A DNA stretch of 64,000 nucleotides from Psychrobacillus glaciei. Lineage in GTDB: Bacteria > Bacillota > Bacilli > Bacillales_A > Planococcaceae. Where the stretch lies: contig NZ_CP031223.1 in the NCBI RefSeq assembly GCF_008973485.1, positions 2,170,001 to 2,234,000 of the forward strand. Direction: 5' to 3'. Below, one piece after another: positions 56,551 through 64,000 of this stretch (position 1 is the stretch's first letter; each line of letters starts with the position of its first letter). Position numbers and translations under genes: made by a program. The notes beneath the pieces are model-generated. The model did no database searches and had not been told where the DNA came from. It saw nothing but the letters and a program-made list of their open reading frames with translations.

Positions 56551-58881
56551 CTACGTCAAGCTACGAACTATACTTTTGGGTGCAACGTTGAGCAAAAATG
56601 GGCTCATTTCACCTACACTGTAAAGTTGCAAATAATGCATCGCCCGGGTGCAGGCTGTGTAAAACAATCTACGTAGGCTCTCATCACCGTATACTTCAGT
56701 CGATGCATCATATATGATAACGGCATCGAATTCAATGCCTTTTGCCAAATACGCCGGTATCACAACGACACCTTGCTCATATTCAATAGAACCGCTTTTC
56801 ACAAGTTTAATTTCTTGGACGTTACTTAAGGAATCGTATGCAGCGACGCTTTCTTCTGCGGATTTGCATATAATCGCAATCGTATTTAACTTCTGTTTCT
56901 GCAAATCTGACACTTTTGAAACGATGCAGCGATGCAGTTCTTTCCGATCGGTCAATTGCGTCAGAACAGGCTTCTCCCCATCGCGTTCAAAAACGGTAAT
57001 CCGTTCGCCATTAGGTACAAGTACACGTGTAAATTCGACAATCGGTCTTGTGGATCTGTAGCTACGGGTCAGGTTTATCGTATTCGTTTCATTTGGTCCG
57101 TATAAACTAGTAAGCGTATTGAAATCTACCGTTTCACTAGCATGGGCAAATATAGCCTGGTTAAAATCTCCAAGCACTGTCATCCTTGCTGCAGGAAACA
57201 AACGTTTCAAAAATTCGAATTGAAACGGAGAATAATCTTGCGCTTCGTCTACAAGCACATGTTTAATTATGTTGTTCGTCTGAAAGCCTTGAATCAACTC
57301 TTTCAGAAGTAAAAATGGCGTAGCATCTTCGTAAAACAGTTTTCCTTCATCTAGCATTTTCAAAGTCGATAAGCAAATATCCTCCCATTCTTCAGAGATT
57401 TCCCCATCCATCCAGGTTGCATCAGAGAAAAGTTGCTTGTATATTCCTTTGATGTTGAGGAAACGAAGCTCCCGAATTTGTTTGCGTAACAGTTTTAATT
57501 TCTGGCGAACAATCAATTGACCAAGTGCTTCCGATTCCATCTCATAATCATCAGAAGATGCTCCTTTAAAGCCTTGCTTTTTCCGTAAATGATTATAGGC
57601 TTTTTGGTAATCATCTTCACTAAGTAACTCGATTTTTTCCTGTACCCATGCCTCGGTGCATTCGTGCTTCTCTACTTCATCCACTAGCTCGTTTAGCCAC
57701 TTCGTTAACTTCTCTAGTCTGTTATGAAAACGGAGTGATGTGTCACAGTTATAAAACCTCTCTGTGATTTGCTTGGCGGTGACAATTTGTTTTCCTCTGA
57801 ATTTAATACCTTTAAATAACATCCCGGATAATTCCAGCGACTGTCTGTATCTTTTGATTATCTCAAAAAAACGAATCGATGCTTTGAATCGAATACTCTC
57901 AGACCTAGTTCGGTATGCAGGTTCATCCGTAGCGGTCAACACATATTCCAATTGTTCATAAGGACCTTCGACTTGAAACTCGTCGCTTAGGCGGTGAACC
58001 AAGTATTCTTGGAATGTGACCTGCTGCATATTCTCTTCACCAAGTTCGGGCAACACATTGGATACATAACTGTTAAACATCGAATTAGGTGAAAATAAAA
58101 TGATTTGATCAGCCTTCAATCTATCTCGATATTTATACAGTAGATAAGCAATCCGTTGTAAAGCCGCAGACGTTTTGCCGCTACCAGCCGCTCCTTGTAC
58201 GATGAGCAACCGCCCATGATCGTGCCGGATAATCTGGTTTTGTTCCATCTGAATGGTAGAAACGATGCTATGCAAATGTTTATCTGTGCTTTTTCCGAGT
58301 ACTTGTTGTAAAATCTCGTCTCCTATCGTGAGACTAGTTTCAAACATCGATTCGACAACGCCGCCACGGATAATATATTGCCACTTTTCCTCCAGGACGC
58401 CATCAATAACTCCTTCAGGTGTAGTGTATTCGGCAGGACCAGATGAATAATTGTAATAGACGCTTGAGATTGGCGCACGCCAGTCATATATTAGAAAGTT
58501 CTCTCCGCTTAAATCCATGAGTGTAGAGATGCCTATATAAATTCTTTCTGTATTGGAAGTTCCTTCTTCCATAAAATCGATTCGACCGAAATAAGGCACA
58601 TCCTGCATTCGCAGTAGTGCGGACAATTTATTGGAAGCTTGCTTGTGAGTGCTTTGGCTTACAGAAAGGTTCTGGGCCTGTTGTCTTAAGCTAATGATTG
58701 TCTCAAGATAATCGTCGAAAGTATCTGTGTTTACCTTGACGTCATCCCAAAAGTGTTTGCGGAAACCGACCACCTCTTGACGACGCCAATCGGTTTCTTC
58801 CTTTAGCTTGCCGATTTGTTCTGAAATAGTCTCCATCACGTTTTCCAACCGTTCTTGCTCCCGCGGAAGTTCTGTTTTCAT
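56551..58881 (-). CDS. helD: RNA polymerase recycling motor HelD (UvrD-like ATPase)
   Basis: 776 residues. A coiled-coil N-terminal arm (~1-60) is followed by a UvrD/Rep-type superfamily-1 ATPase: Walker A QGAAGSGKTSAALQR at about residue 230, Walker B HVLVDEAQDYSPFQ, motif III LGDFNQAIFA and motif VI YTACTRAMHYL. HelD clears stalled RNA polymerase by ATP-driven removal from DNA. The ATG at 58881 with AAAGGGG is preferred to the GTG three codons before. Confidence 0.92.
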   Translation of the reverse strand: MKTELPREQERLENVMETISEQIGKLKEETDWRRQEVVGFRKHFWDDVKVNTDTFDDYLETIISLRQQAQNLSVSQSTHKQASNKLSALLRMQDVPYFGRIDFMEEGTSNTERIYIGISTLMDLSGENFLIYDWRAPISSVYYNYSSGPAEYTTPEGVIDGVLEEKWQYIIRGGVVESMFETSLTIGDEILQQVLGKSTDKHLHSIVSTIQMEQNQIIRHDHGRLLIVQGAAGSGKTSAALQRIAYLLYKYRDRLKADQIILFSPNSMFNSYVSNVLPELGEENMQQVTFQEYLVHRLSDEFQVEGPYEQLEYVLTATDEPAYRTRSESIRFKASIRFFEIIKRYRQSLELSGMLFKGIKFRGKQIVTAKQITERFYNCDTSLRFHNRLEKLTKWLNELVDEVEKHECTEAWVQEKIELLSEDDYQKAYNHLRKKQGFKGASSDDYEMESEALGQLIVRQKLKLLRKQIRELRFLNIKGIYKQLFSDATWMDGEISEEWEDICLSTLKMLDEGKLFYEDATPFLLLKELIQGFQTNNIIKHVLVDEAQDYSPFQFEFLKRLFPAARMTVLGDFNQAIFAHASETVDFNTLTSLYGPNETNTINLTRSYRSTRPIVEFTRVLVPNGERITVFERDGEKPVLTQLTDRKELHRCIVSKVSDLQKQKLNTIAIICKSAEESVAAYDSLSNVQEIKLVKSGSIEYEQGVVVIPAYLAKGIEFDAVIIYDASTEVYGDESLRRLFYTACTRAMHYLQLYSVGEMSPFLLNVAPKSIVRSLT

Positions 58882-58908
58882 CTCAAGCACCCCTTTGTAT
58901 AAATATGT

Positions 58909-58937
58909 TTGACAAAATAAGAATTTTGGTGTAAAAT
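58909..58937 (+). promoter_or_regulatory. Near-consensus sigma-A promoter divergent from helD
   Basis: TTGACA (58909-58914), a 17-bp spacer, TAAAAT (58932-58937). It points away from helD towards a hairpin 100 bases on, with no protein-coding frame between. Confidence 0.7.
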
Positions 58938-58943
58938 AATAAT

Positions 58944-59076
58944 AAGTACTCCTATGACCATTTTCATATAAAGGTGTTTCTATATAAACTTAACATAATT
59001 TTTCATTTTTATCAATCTAATTTACATAAATATAAGGTGCCCAATTCTAATTTATCTTAGAATTGGGCACCTTAAT
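58944..59076 (+). ncRNA. Candidate small RNA between helD and the GC-rich hydrolase
   Basis: Defined by a near-consensus promoter at 58909-58937 and a perfect 17-bp hairpin at 59034-59073. The only ATG inside opens a five-codon frame. The T-tract after the hairpin is broken (AATTTAAATTT), so termination may be weak, or the hairpin may serve the opposite strand. About 130 nt predicted. Confidence 0.4.
59034..59073. terminator. 17-bp perfect hairpin, possibly bidirectional
   Basis: AAGGTGCCCAATTCTAA / TTAGAATTGGGCACCTT around a six-base loop. T-rich but interrupted sequence on both sides. Confidence 0.65.
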
Positions 59077-59156
59077 TTAAATTTAAAAACCTATCTTCTA
59101 TTTTTTCCTTGTTTTTTCTATTATCTTTTCCACTTGTAAAAACAGATAAAGGCTGA

Positions 59157-59258
59157 TTATTTTAGTGGTCCTTGTTTAACGAAGGCTTCATGAAGTTCTT
59201 TTCTTAGTTGTTGTTCAGAAATTTCAATAGCAGTTTTTTGGATACACTTTAAATGCTC
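59157..59258 (-). pseudogene. C-terminal gene fragment next to the GC-rich hydrolase
   Basis: A 33-codon frame (CIQKTAIEISEQQLRKELHE is visible) ends in TAA at 59157 and is cut off by a stop just before the hydrolase end. It is AT-rich like the chromosome, whereas the neighbour is GC-rich, so it may be the tail of a resident gene truncated by insertion of the hydrolase segment. Confidence 0.4.
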
Positions 59259-59268
59259 TTACAGTACG

Positions 59269-60147
59269 TCAGTCCCGACCCGCCTCGTATAACTTCTGCG
59301 CCAACATAGCCGGCCTTGTTCGCGTGTCCGTAAAGTGGTCGCCGCCGCCGACAATCAGGCGAAACTGGCCGAGCCGAGTAGACATATGCGGATTCCAACC
59401 GAAGCCCTCTCCTTGTGGCAATGTATTGTCTTGATAGAAATAGACATAGCTTTTTGGCGTGGGCAGATCGTAGAATGCTTTAAGTTCCAGATTCTCGAAA
59501 AGTGGTCTAGCGGGTTCCGGAATGACACCTGCATACATCTGTTTTGCTTCCTCCAATGTGGCCGTATTGACAAATAAATCCCGAAACAGTGGAAACGGAA
59601 GCATGATCGTATCATCTTTCGAGCCTGCTCTGAGTTGCTCGAAACCTTGCCTCGTTTGGGGCGGTAACTCGTCAGCAACTGATTCGCCATCTTTCAGTAC
59701 GAACGCGTCCCAAAAGACGAGGCGCTTGATGCGATCCGGTACCTGTTCTGCAACCTTTTGGATGACAGTTCCGCCGAAGCTGTGCCCGACGAGAACAAAG
59801 TTGCTTAGGTTCAGTCTCGTTATAAAATCAACGACGGACTTCGTGATCATCGCATGCGTGACATCTTTGTTTGGATCTTTGCCGTGACCTGCGTATTCCG
59901 GCGTATACACGACATGGCCTCGACTGCGTAGCACTGCCGCTACGTTGTCCCAGAAGTGAGCGTCAGCCCAAGAACCATGCACAAGCACGAAGGTTAGCCG
60001 TTGCTGTGCAAGTAGACTGTATCTTTCTTCCGATTCGAAGACACCATTGCTCCAGAAATATGGGGAGTAATAATACCCATGGGGCATAAAACTATAATCG
60101 GGATAAGGGAATTGATGGGTTTCTTGGCTAAATGGAAACATGTACAA
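59269..60147 (-). CDS. Alpha/beta hydrolase, GC-rich, probably acquired
   Basis: 292 residues. A ~45-residue N-terminus rich in Tyr, Pro and Phe precedes a hydrolase domain: oxyanion region LVHGSWADAHFWDN, nucleophile Ser in VGHSFGG, and a His in GGGDHFTDTRTRP near the end. This layout matches AB-hydrolase proteins related to salicylate/methyl-ester esterases. The gene is visibly richer in G and C than all neighbours, with gene fragments next to it, suggesting horizontal transfer. Confidence 0.85.
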   Translation of the reverse strand: MYMFPFSQETHQFPYPDYSFMPHGYYYSPYFWSNGVFESEERYSLLAQQRLTFVLVHGSWADAHFWDNVAAVLRSRGHVVYTPEYAGHGKDPNKDVTHAMITKSVVDFITRLNLSNFVLVGHSFGGTVIQKVAEQVPDRIKRLVFWDAFVLKDGESVADELPPQTRQGFEQLRAGSKDDTIMLPFPLFRDLFVNTATLEEAKQMYAGVIPEPARPLFENLELKAFYDLPTPKSYVYFYQDNTLPQGEGFGWNPHMSTRLGQFRLIVGGGDHFTDTRTRPAMLAQKLYEAGRD

Positions 60148-60439
60148 GACATCCTTTCAAGTCGACATATATTATCAACTTATGCCCACTGCATTTGAGA
60201 GGTTCCGACCCCATCCACCAATATGTTACGGCTCATCGTACATTACATAAGCACATAGTAAGATTTAAACACAAAATTTATATTTCGATTCAATTAAAAA
60301 TTAAAAAACCATTAGATAATTCATTTTTGAATTCTATCCAATCATTCAATAAACTCTTATAATATGAAATTCTTCATATATTTCCTTTTTATATTCTCAG
60401 TTTCTACTTTATTATTAGGCTCTGTTATATTTACTCATG
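60148..60439. other. Intergenic region, nothing recognised
   Basis: AT-rich sequence upstream of the GC-rich hydrolase. Base composition changes sharply within about 70 bases of the start codon, near 60220. No frame or hairpin recognised. Confidence 0.5.
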
Positions 60440-60473
60440 AAAAGTGGCTTACTCTTTGTTGTAAGCCACTTTT
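60440..60473. terminator. Perfect hairpin downstream of the GNAT gene
   Basis: AAAAGTGGCTTAC / GTAAGCCACTTTT, 13 bp with an eight-base loop. It lies about 220 bases past the GNAT stop on the minus strand; the intervening segment holds a gene fragment. Confidence 0.7.
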
Positions 60474-60527
60474 GATTATTATTTAGTTTTCATATATAGG
60501 AATAATGTGACAGAAAGCTTATAATTC

Positions 60528-60680
60528 TCATTTAAATACATCAAAAACTTTACTTTCACTATCTTTATACTGTCAAATAAAATTTTGTATATTTTTAACA
60601 TTCCAGTCTGAAGAGCATAGATATATAAATGAATTATCCAATTCTACAATTATACAAATTCCATCTCTGCCTTTGCTCTG
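60528..60680 (-). pseudogene. Gene fragment with internal TGA
   Basis: A 50-codon open segment, coding-like (IVELDNSFIYLCSSDWNVKN), interrupted by TGA at 60573-60575 and continuing (QYKDSESKVFDVFK) to TGA at 60528. No start codon. Unknown family. Confidence 0.4.
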
Positions 60681-60691
60681 CTAAAGCGCTG

Positions 60692-61231
60692 TTAGTTCAG
60701 AAACTCCGTTTTAAGAACACTCATTCTTAAACGGTCAACAAACTCACCATTTCTATATCGGTCTTGCCTTAAAATACCTTCCTCCATATAACCCATTCTT
60801 TTATACGACTTAATTGCCTTTTCATTATCCACTTCTACTCTAAGCCAAATCTTATTTAGTTCTAGTTCATTAAACCCCCACATCAACATTTCACTCATTG
60901 CAGATAATCCATATCTTTTACCCCAATAGTTTTTATCACCAATCGCAATACCTAATTCAGCATTTTTATTTAATTTATCGATGTTCTTCAAATCAATCCA
61001 ACCAATATGTTTGCCTTGTTCAGTTAATATGGCTTTTTGTTCATATCCATTTGTTTTATCAATGCATATTTTAATCCAGTTTCGAGTTTCTTCTCTGCTA
61101 AATGGTGGATACTTCTTTGGCATATTTAGGTGTTTAGTCACTTCTTTATCTAAACACCATTGATATCGTTCTTCAGCGTCATCAAGAGATAATTCTCTTA
61201 ATTGGACTTTCGGTAATTCTGTTGTTTTCAT
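60692..61231 (-). CDS. GNAT N-acetyltransferase, RimJ/RimL type
   Basis: 179 residues. RELSLDDAEERYQW start, LGIAIGDKNYWGKRYGLSAM acetyl-CoA loop, LRVEVDNEKAIKSYKRMGY motif, GILRQDRYRNGEFVDRLRMS end: the Acetyltransf_3 (RimJ/L, SpeG-like) layout. The substrate could be a protein N-terminus or a polyamine; unknown. Confidence 0.9.
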   Translation of the reverse strand: MKTTELPKVQLRELSLDDAEERYQWCLDKEVTKHLNMPKKYPPFSREETRNWIKICIDKTNGYEQKAILTEQGKHIGWIDLKNIDKLNKNAELGIAIGDKNYWGKRYGLSAMSEMLMWGFNELELNKIWLRVEVDNEKAIKSYKRMGYMEEGILRQDRYRNGEFVDRLRMSVLKTEFLN

Positions 61232-61292
61232 CCCTCTGCCCCCCTTACGTAATTCAAATTACTATAATTTACTTACATCCTTAAAATAGAAC

Positions 61293-61684
61293 CTATTCAT
61301 TTTTCCAATCGCAATAATATGTATCTATCGCCAGTTTTTCATCTTGATTTACACTATTTCGACATTCATTTCTTTTATCCTTTAATAATTTTTCAGCAGA
61401 TAGTTTATGCCCATGCTCGGTGCACAATAAAACTCGGTTGACAAGGCTAACCAGGTTTTCAGAATTAATTATATGCTTTTTGAGAAAGGTCTTTCGTATA
61501 TCTCCAGTATAGAAATACATGTAGTACTATAACAACAACTATAATACTTGATGTACCGATTGAAAAAAAAGGTAATTAATCCGCTAATAATAAATAATAG
61601 AATATCAATAAATGTAAATTTCATTCCTCCATAAAATAACTTTACTATATAGGGAATATTAAACAATATCAAAGGATCAACCAT
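61293..61684 (-). pseudogene. Membrane protein gene with at least two frameshifts
   Basis: It starts at the ATG 61684 (AGGAAA ahead) with a helix (DILLFIISGLITFF). At an eight-base homopolymer (61563-61570) a one-base deletion would restore a second helix (SIIVVVIVLHVFLYW) that is now out of frame. Then a second shift near 61490 leads into a soluble tail (HGHKLSAEKLLKDKRNE) ending at TAG 61293. The intact protein would be about 130 residues. Family unknown. Confidence 0.6.
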
Positions 61685-61818
61685 AAAATTTCCTAAAATA
61701 AAGCATATTACATTACTTTTCCCATCAATTTATGTGTCATTTTATACAATATGTAATATTATCCAAATTCATTTCTAAATGTATTAAATATTTTAAGTAT
61801 ATTCTTGCCTAAAATAAA

Positions 61819-61859
61819 ATTAAGTATATCCTTGCCAATATGGCGAAGATATACTTAAT
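61819..61859. repeat. Long imperfect palindrome
   Basis: ATTAAGTATATC (61819-61830) and GATATACTTAAT (61848-61859) pair, with an inner TTGCC/GGCGA continuation. One arm is repeated directly about 26 bases earlier (TTAAGTATATTCTTGCC). Could be a bidirectional terminator or the end of a small mobile element. Confidence 0.5.
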
Positions 61860-61894
61860 GTCGCAGTTTTTGTTGAGTGGTTTGCTTTTTTGTA

Positions 61895-61914
61895 TGGAAG
61901 TGGCGGGAGTCGAA
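61895..61914 (-). other. tmRNA/tRNA 3'-end-like fragment, possible attachment-site relic
   Basis: The minus strand reads TTCGACTCCCGCCACTTCCA, like the T-loop and 3' acceptor strand of ssrA in Bacillales. The 5' half of the T-stem does not pair, so this is not a functional gene. Integrative elements often leave such 3' halves behind. Confidence 0.4.
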
Positions 61915-62007
61915 ACACCGTAATTTAGGAATGGTTTCAAGTCAACATTCACGTTTGTTCGAACAAACATAAATGCATATCGAGCAAGTACTTTTTTCAA
62001 ATCTTAT

Positions 62008-62460
62008 TTACAGAACCGAGACCTCTTCCCGTTTAACTTGGCGTGCAATTTTCTCTGTTAAGCGTGTCGTCACTTTCGGCAACACCATTTTAACAACAGG
62101 CGTCAACACAGCGCCTGTTAAGCCGCCTGTATTTACTTCAATTGTCCCTGTCATCGCTGTTTGCCCTGCCATTTCTTCAGCAGTAAACTTGCCACTACCT
62201 GTAAAGTTGTCCGTTAACCCTTTTAAAGCGAACCGTATCGTCGATGGCTCATGAAATTCAGTGACGTTTAACTCCATTTTCACAGTCTTTTTAAATCCTT
62301 TAAAATTCCCTTCGAATGTCCAAACTGACTTTTGTTCATCAATTTGCTCATGCTCTTTATAGGCAGGAACCATTATTGCCCAGTTTTCAATTTGACTAAC
62401 GTATTCCCAAACGTTCTCTACAGATGTTGGAATGATTACAGAATGTGATGCGAGTGCCAT
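62008..62460 (-). CDS. SRPBCC-family protein (CoxG-like)
   Basis: 150 residues from the ATG at 62460 (AAGGAAG about eleven bases ahead; upstream ATGs lack a ribosome site). The sequence SVIIPTSVENVWEYVSQIEN followed by PAYKEHEQID and GLTGAVLTPVVKMVLPKV matches the START/SRPBCC lipid-binding fold, CoxG branch. Binds a hydrophobic ligand or membrane; function unknown. Confidence 0.82.
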   Translation of the reverse strand: MALASHSVIIPTSVENVWEYVSQIENWAIMVPAYKEHEQIDEQKSVWTFEGNFKGFKKTVKMELNVTEFHEPSTIRFALKGLTDNFTGSGKFTAEEMAGQTAMTGTIEVNTGGLTGAVLTPVVKMVLPKVTTRLTEKIARQVKREEVSVL

Positions 62461-63082
62461 ACATTTCACTACTTCCTTCTTTATGTATTTATAATGTAAA
62501 TCTACCATTAACATTTTAGCATCTTAACTGTACAGATTCACCTTTAGCGATCGATGAATTTCTGGCGACGATAGCCAGCATACGAATTCTTAATATCTAA
62601 TTGTAGAACATTCGCATTCTGTGTGGCACAAGAAGTAGGAAAAATATTTCAACTTAAGGTCCGGAGTGAAAAGTAGAGGCTATATATTGCCAATAATGAA
62701 TAAATCGTTTCAATATACATCTATTGAGATTGCCTTTTACTAGTAACCATCTCAGTGATCATCTCAGCATTCTTGATTTCTGTTGGTTTGGAATAAAGTT
62801 TGATCTAAAATATCCCCAGAATCCATATTTTAAGTTAAATAATAAGAATTCGGTTTGAAAAATGATTGATCAAAACGGGTTAATTCTTTGTGAAATACTA
62901 TGCGATTTTTATAAAAAAGTTTGATCATTTTCTACCTAGTAATTCTAAAACAATCGCGCCAGATTGCGGTATAAATATTATATTTTTGCTAAGACAGATT
63001 TAACAAATCGGTTTTTTCTTTTGGATATTAGTGTTTATTATGGATCAAGATGTTGATAGCTTACATTTCTTTCCGAGAGATC
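62461..63082. other. Long intergenic region with possible gene debris
   Basis: About 620 bases. On the minus strand around 62721-62830 short coding-like pieces (GDILDQTLFQTNRNQ, then NAEMITEMVTSKRQSQ in another frame) suggest a decayed gene. AAAATGA and TTTGATCATTTT near 62860 and 62928 form a loose inverted pair. Nothing firm. Confidence 0.35.
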
Positions 63083-63604
63083 CTATTCTACTAAGGATTC
63101 TGTTATTTTCCCATCTAGATTTTTAATCGCCAACATCGAATTATCCTGTATGATTCCTGTATCTACGAAACCAAATGAAGCGTATAATGTTTTAGCTATG
63201 ACATTACTTGTTCGATAAAAGAGGGCTACATATTCTGCTTCTCTATCTGGCGTAGTTTCAATATCCATCAACATTTTTTCAAAAGCAAGTTTGCCATATC
63301 CTTTCCCCTGGTAACTCTTTTCAATCATAATATGCCAAATAAAATAGCTCTTCTTCCCGTAAAAAACTTCATTTTCAAATGATTCATGATCCAACGTATC
63401 ATAAATATACATCAAAAATCCAACCGCAACATCATCGGCATAAATGGCTAAGGGAGTCGCTGGTATACCGTCTGTGTTCAACATATGAGCGTCTGCAAAG
63501 CTTCTGAGGTTAGTAGTTTCTATTAAGTCTTCCTGGTTTTCTTCAACTTCAAGTGCTATTACTTCATCTATGTTATCCCCGTTTATCTTTCGTAATTCAA
63601 TCAT
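63083..63604 (-). CDS. GNAT N-acetyltransferase
   Basis: 173 residues from the ATG at 63604 with AGGAG ahead. Acetyl-CoA loop EKSYQGKGYGKLAFEKML and the ending TLYASFGFVDTG; an Acetyltransf_1 member of the spermidine-acetyltransferase-like size class. Substrate unknown. Confidence 0.88.
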   Translation of the reverse strand: MIELRKINGDNIDEVIALEVEENQEDLIETTNLRSFADAHMLNTDGIPATPLAIYADDVAVGFLMYIYDTLDHESFENEVFYGKKSYFIWHIMIEKSYQGKGYGKLAFEKMLMDIETTPDREAEYVALFYRTSNVIAKTLYASFGFVDTGIIQDNSMLAIKNLDGKITESLVE

Positions 63605-63670
63605 TTTTTTATCTCCTCTCCTAAGACAAGCCACTTCCACACACGGTCTAAAACACCCCAAATATAATTT

Positions 63671-63778
63671 CTATAATTTCCAAAATAAGGCACACGAAAT
63701 ATTCACCAATGCTAACCCTTTTTCCCCTGTGATTTCTAATCCTAGAACCGTAAAATAGCCCGTTTGTTGAATTGCCAT
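63671..63778 (-). pseudogene. Possible truncated N-terminal gene fragment
   Basis: A 35-codon frame (ATG 63778) with protein-like composition (GYFTVLGLEITGEKGLALVN) ending at TAG. Too short for a domain; perhaps the start of a decayed gene. Family unknown. Confidence 0.3.
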
Positions 63779-63920
63779 AATCCTTCAAGTCAATGCAATT
63801 GTATCAAACCTTTTTTCAAATTATCGGACTTCATTACAAATGATCAATCTTTATTTTAAATCTACTATTTCAAACGCTCAATTACAATATTATAAATTGA
63901 TCAAATGGAGTATTTGATAT

Positions 63921-64000
63921 ATGTCTTTCGCGTTCATGGGAGGTATTCTATTTGGCGCAATTGCAAATTATTCACAATCCATACTTATTCCTATATTGCT
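63921..64000 (+). CDS. Start of a gene leaving the window (hydrophobic N-terminus)
   Basis: ATG at 63921 with GGAG ten bases ahead, then 26 open codons that are hydrophobic and glycine-rich (AFMGGILFGAIANYSQSILI), like a first membrane helix. An in-frame ATG at 63936 is an alternative. The frame continues past the window; no family can be named. Confidence 0.45.
   Translation, partial: MSFAFMGGILFGAIANYSQSILIPIL

Larger units (their letters stand above)
61685..62007. other. Intergenic region with hairpin and tmRNA-like relic
   Basis: About 320 AT-rich bases containing the hairpin at 61819-61859 and the short tmRNA-like 3' end at 61895-61914. No gene recognised. Confidence 0.5.

Noticed and set aside
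61973..62254. 93-codon plus-strand frame
   Set aside because: Antisense shadow of the SRPBCC gene.
1..64000. CRISPR arrays, rRNA, complete tRNA, riboswitch
   Set aside because: I read for regular short repeats, tRNA cloverleafs and familiar riboswitch cores and found none; only a tmRNA-like 3' half at 61.9 kb.

Overview
The window looks like a low-GC Gram-positive, spore-forming bacterium of the Bacillales, most probably Planococcaceae (Psychrobacillus/Lysinibacillus-like). The reasons are AT-rich DNA, strong GGAGG ribosome sites with many TTG/GTG starts, a Spo0E-type phosphatase, a HelD RNA-polymerase motor, a Listeria/Bacillus-type Ca2+ P-ATPase and Bacillus-like gene families. The genus is inferred from these features, not from a database search.

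Layout. 0-6 kb: the start of an MsmX/UgpC sugar-ABC ATPase (its 3' end lies outside the window) with a CcpA-like cre site, a PucR-type regulator, argGH with its own promoter, palindrome and terminator, and namA. 6-30 kb: an accessory block, almost all on the minus strand, of small stress or modification genes: GNAT acetyltransferases, APH-like kinases, histidine phosphatases, NUDIX, a deaminase, small membrane proteins and lipoproteins. It contains one apparently intact IS21-family element (14.4-16.9 kb) and several genes broken by one or two in-frame stops or by a homopolymer frameshift.

31-46 kb: an allantoin-degradation cluster. It holds the allantoin importer PucI, two tandem allantoinases, allantoate amidohydrolase AllC, ureidoglycine aminohydrolase AllE, a small cupin, a YbbY-like permease, ureidoglycine-glyoxylate aminotransferase PucG and malate synthase G, which feeds glyoxylate into central metabolism. 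A full-length PucR regulator is divergent from pucG. Uricase, xanthine dehydrogenase and a recognisable ureidoglycolate lyase are not in the window. 46-59 kb: Spo0E-like protein, Ca2+ ATPase, heme O synthase ctaB, dihydrolipoyl dehydrogenase, a TetR/hydrolase pair with two near-identical operator-like sites, a small conserved-looking protein, helD, and a candidate small RNA divergent from helD. 59-64 kb: a GC-rich alpha/beta hydrolase that looks imported, GNAT genes, more gene fragments, a possible tmRNA 3'-end relic, an SRPBCC protein, and the start of a gene leaving the window.

The least explained structure is a diverged ~0.7 kb intergenic repeat present twice (30.66-31.34 kb and 51.59-52.29 kb). 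Each copy lies just beyond the stop of a minus-strand gene (glcB, lpdA). Both contain a conserved 12-bp long-range inverted repeat and a hairpin at the same position whose outer base pairs differ between copies while pairing is kept. Read in codons, the best-conserved part shows no third-position bias, so it looks like a structured non-coding or mobile element rather than a gene. I saw no CRISPR array, rRNA or complete tRNA.
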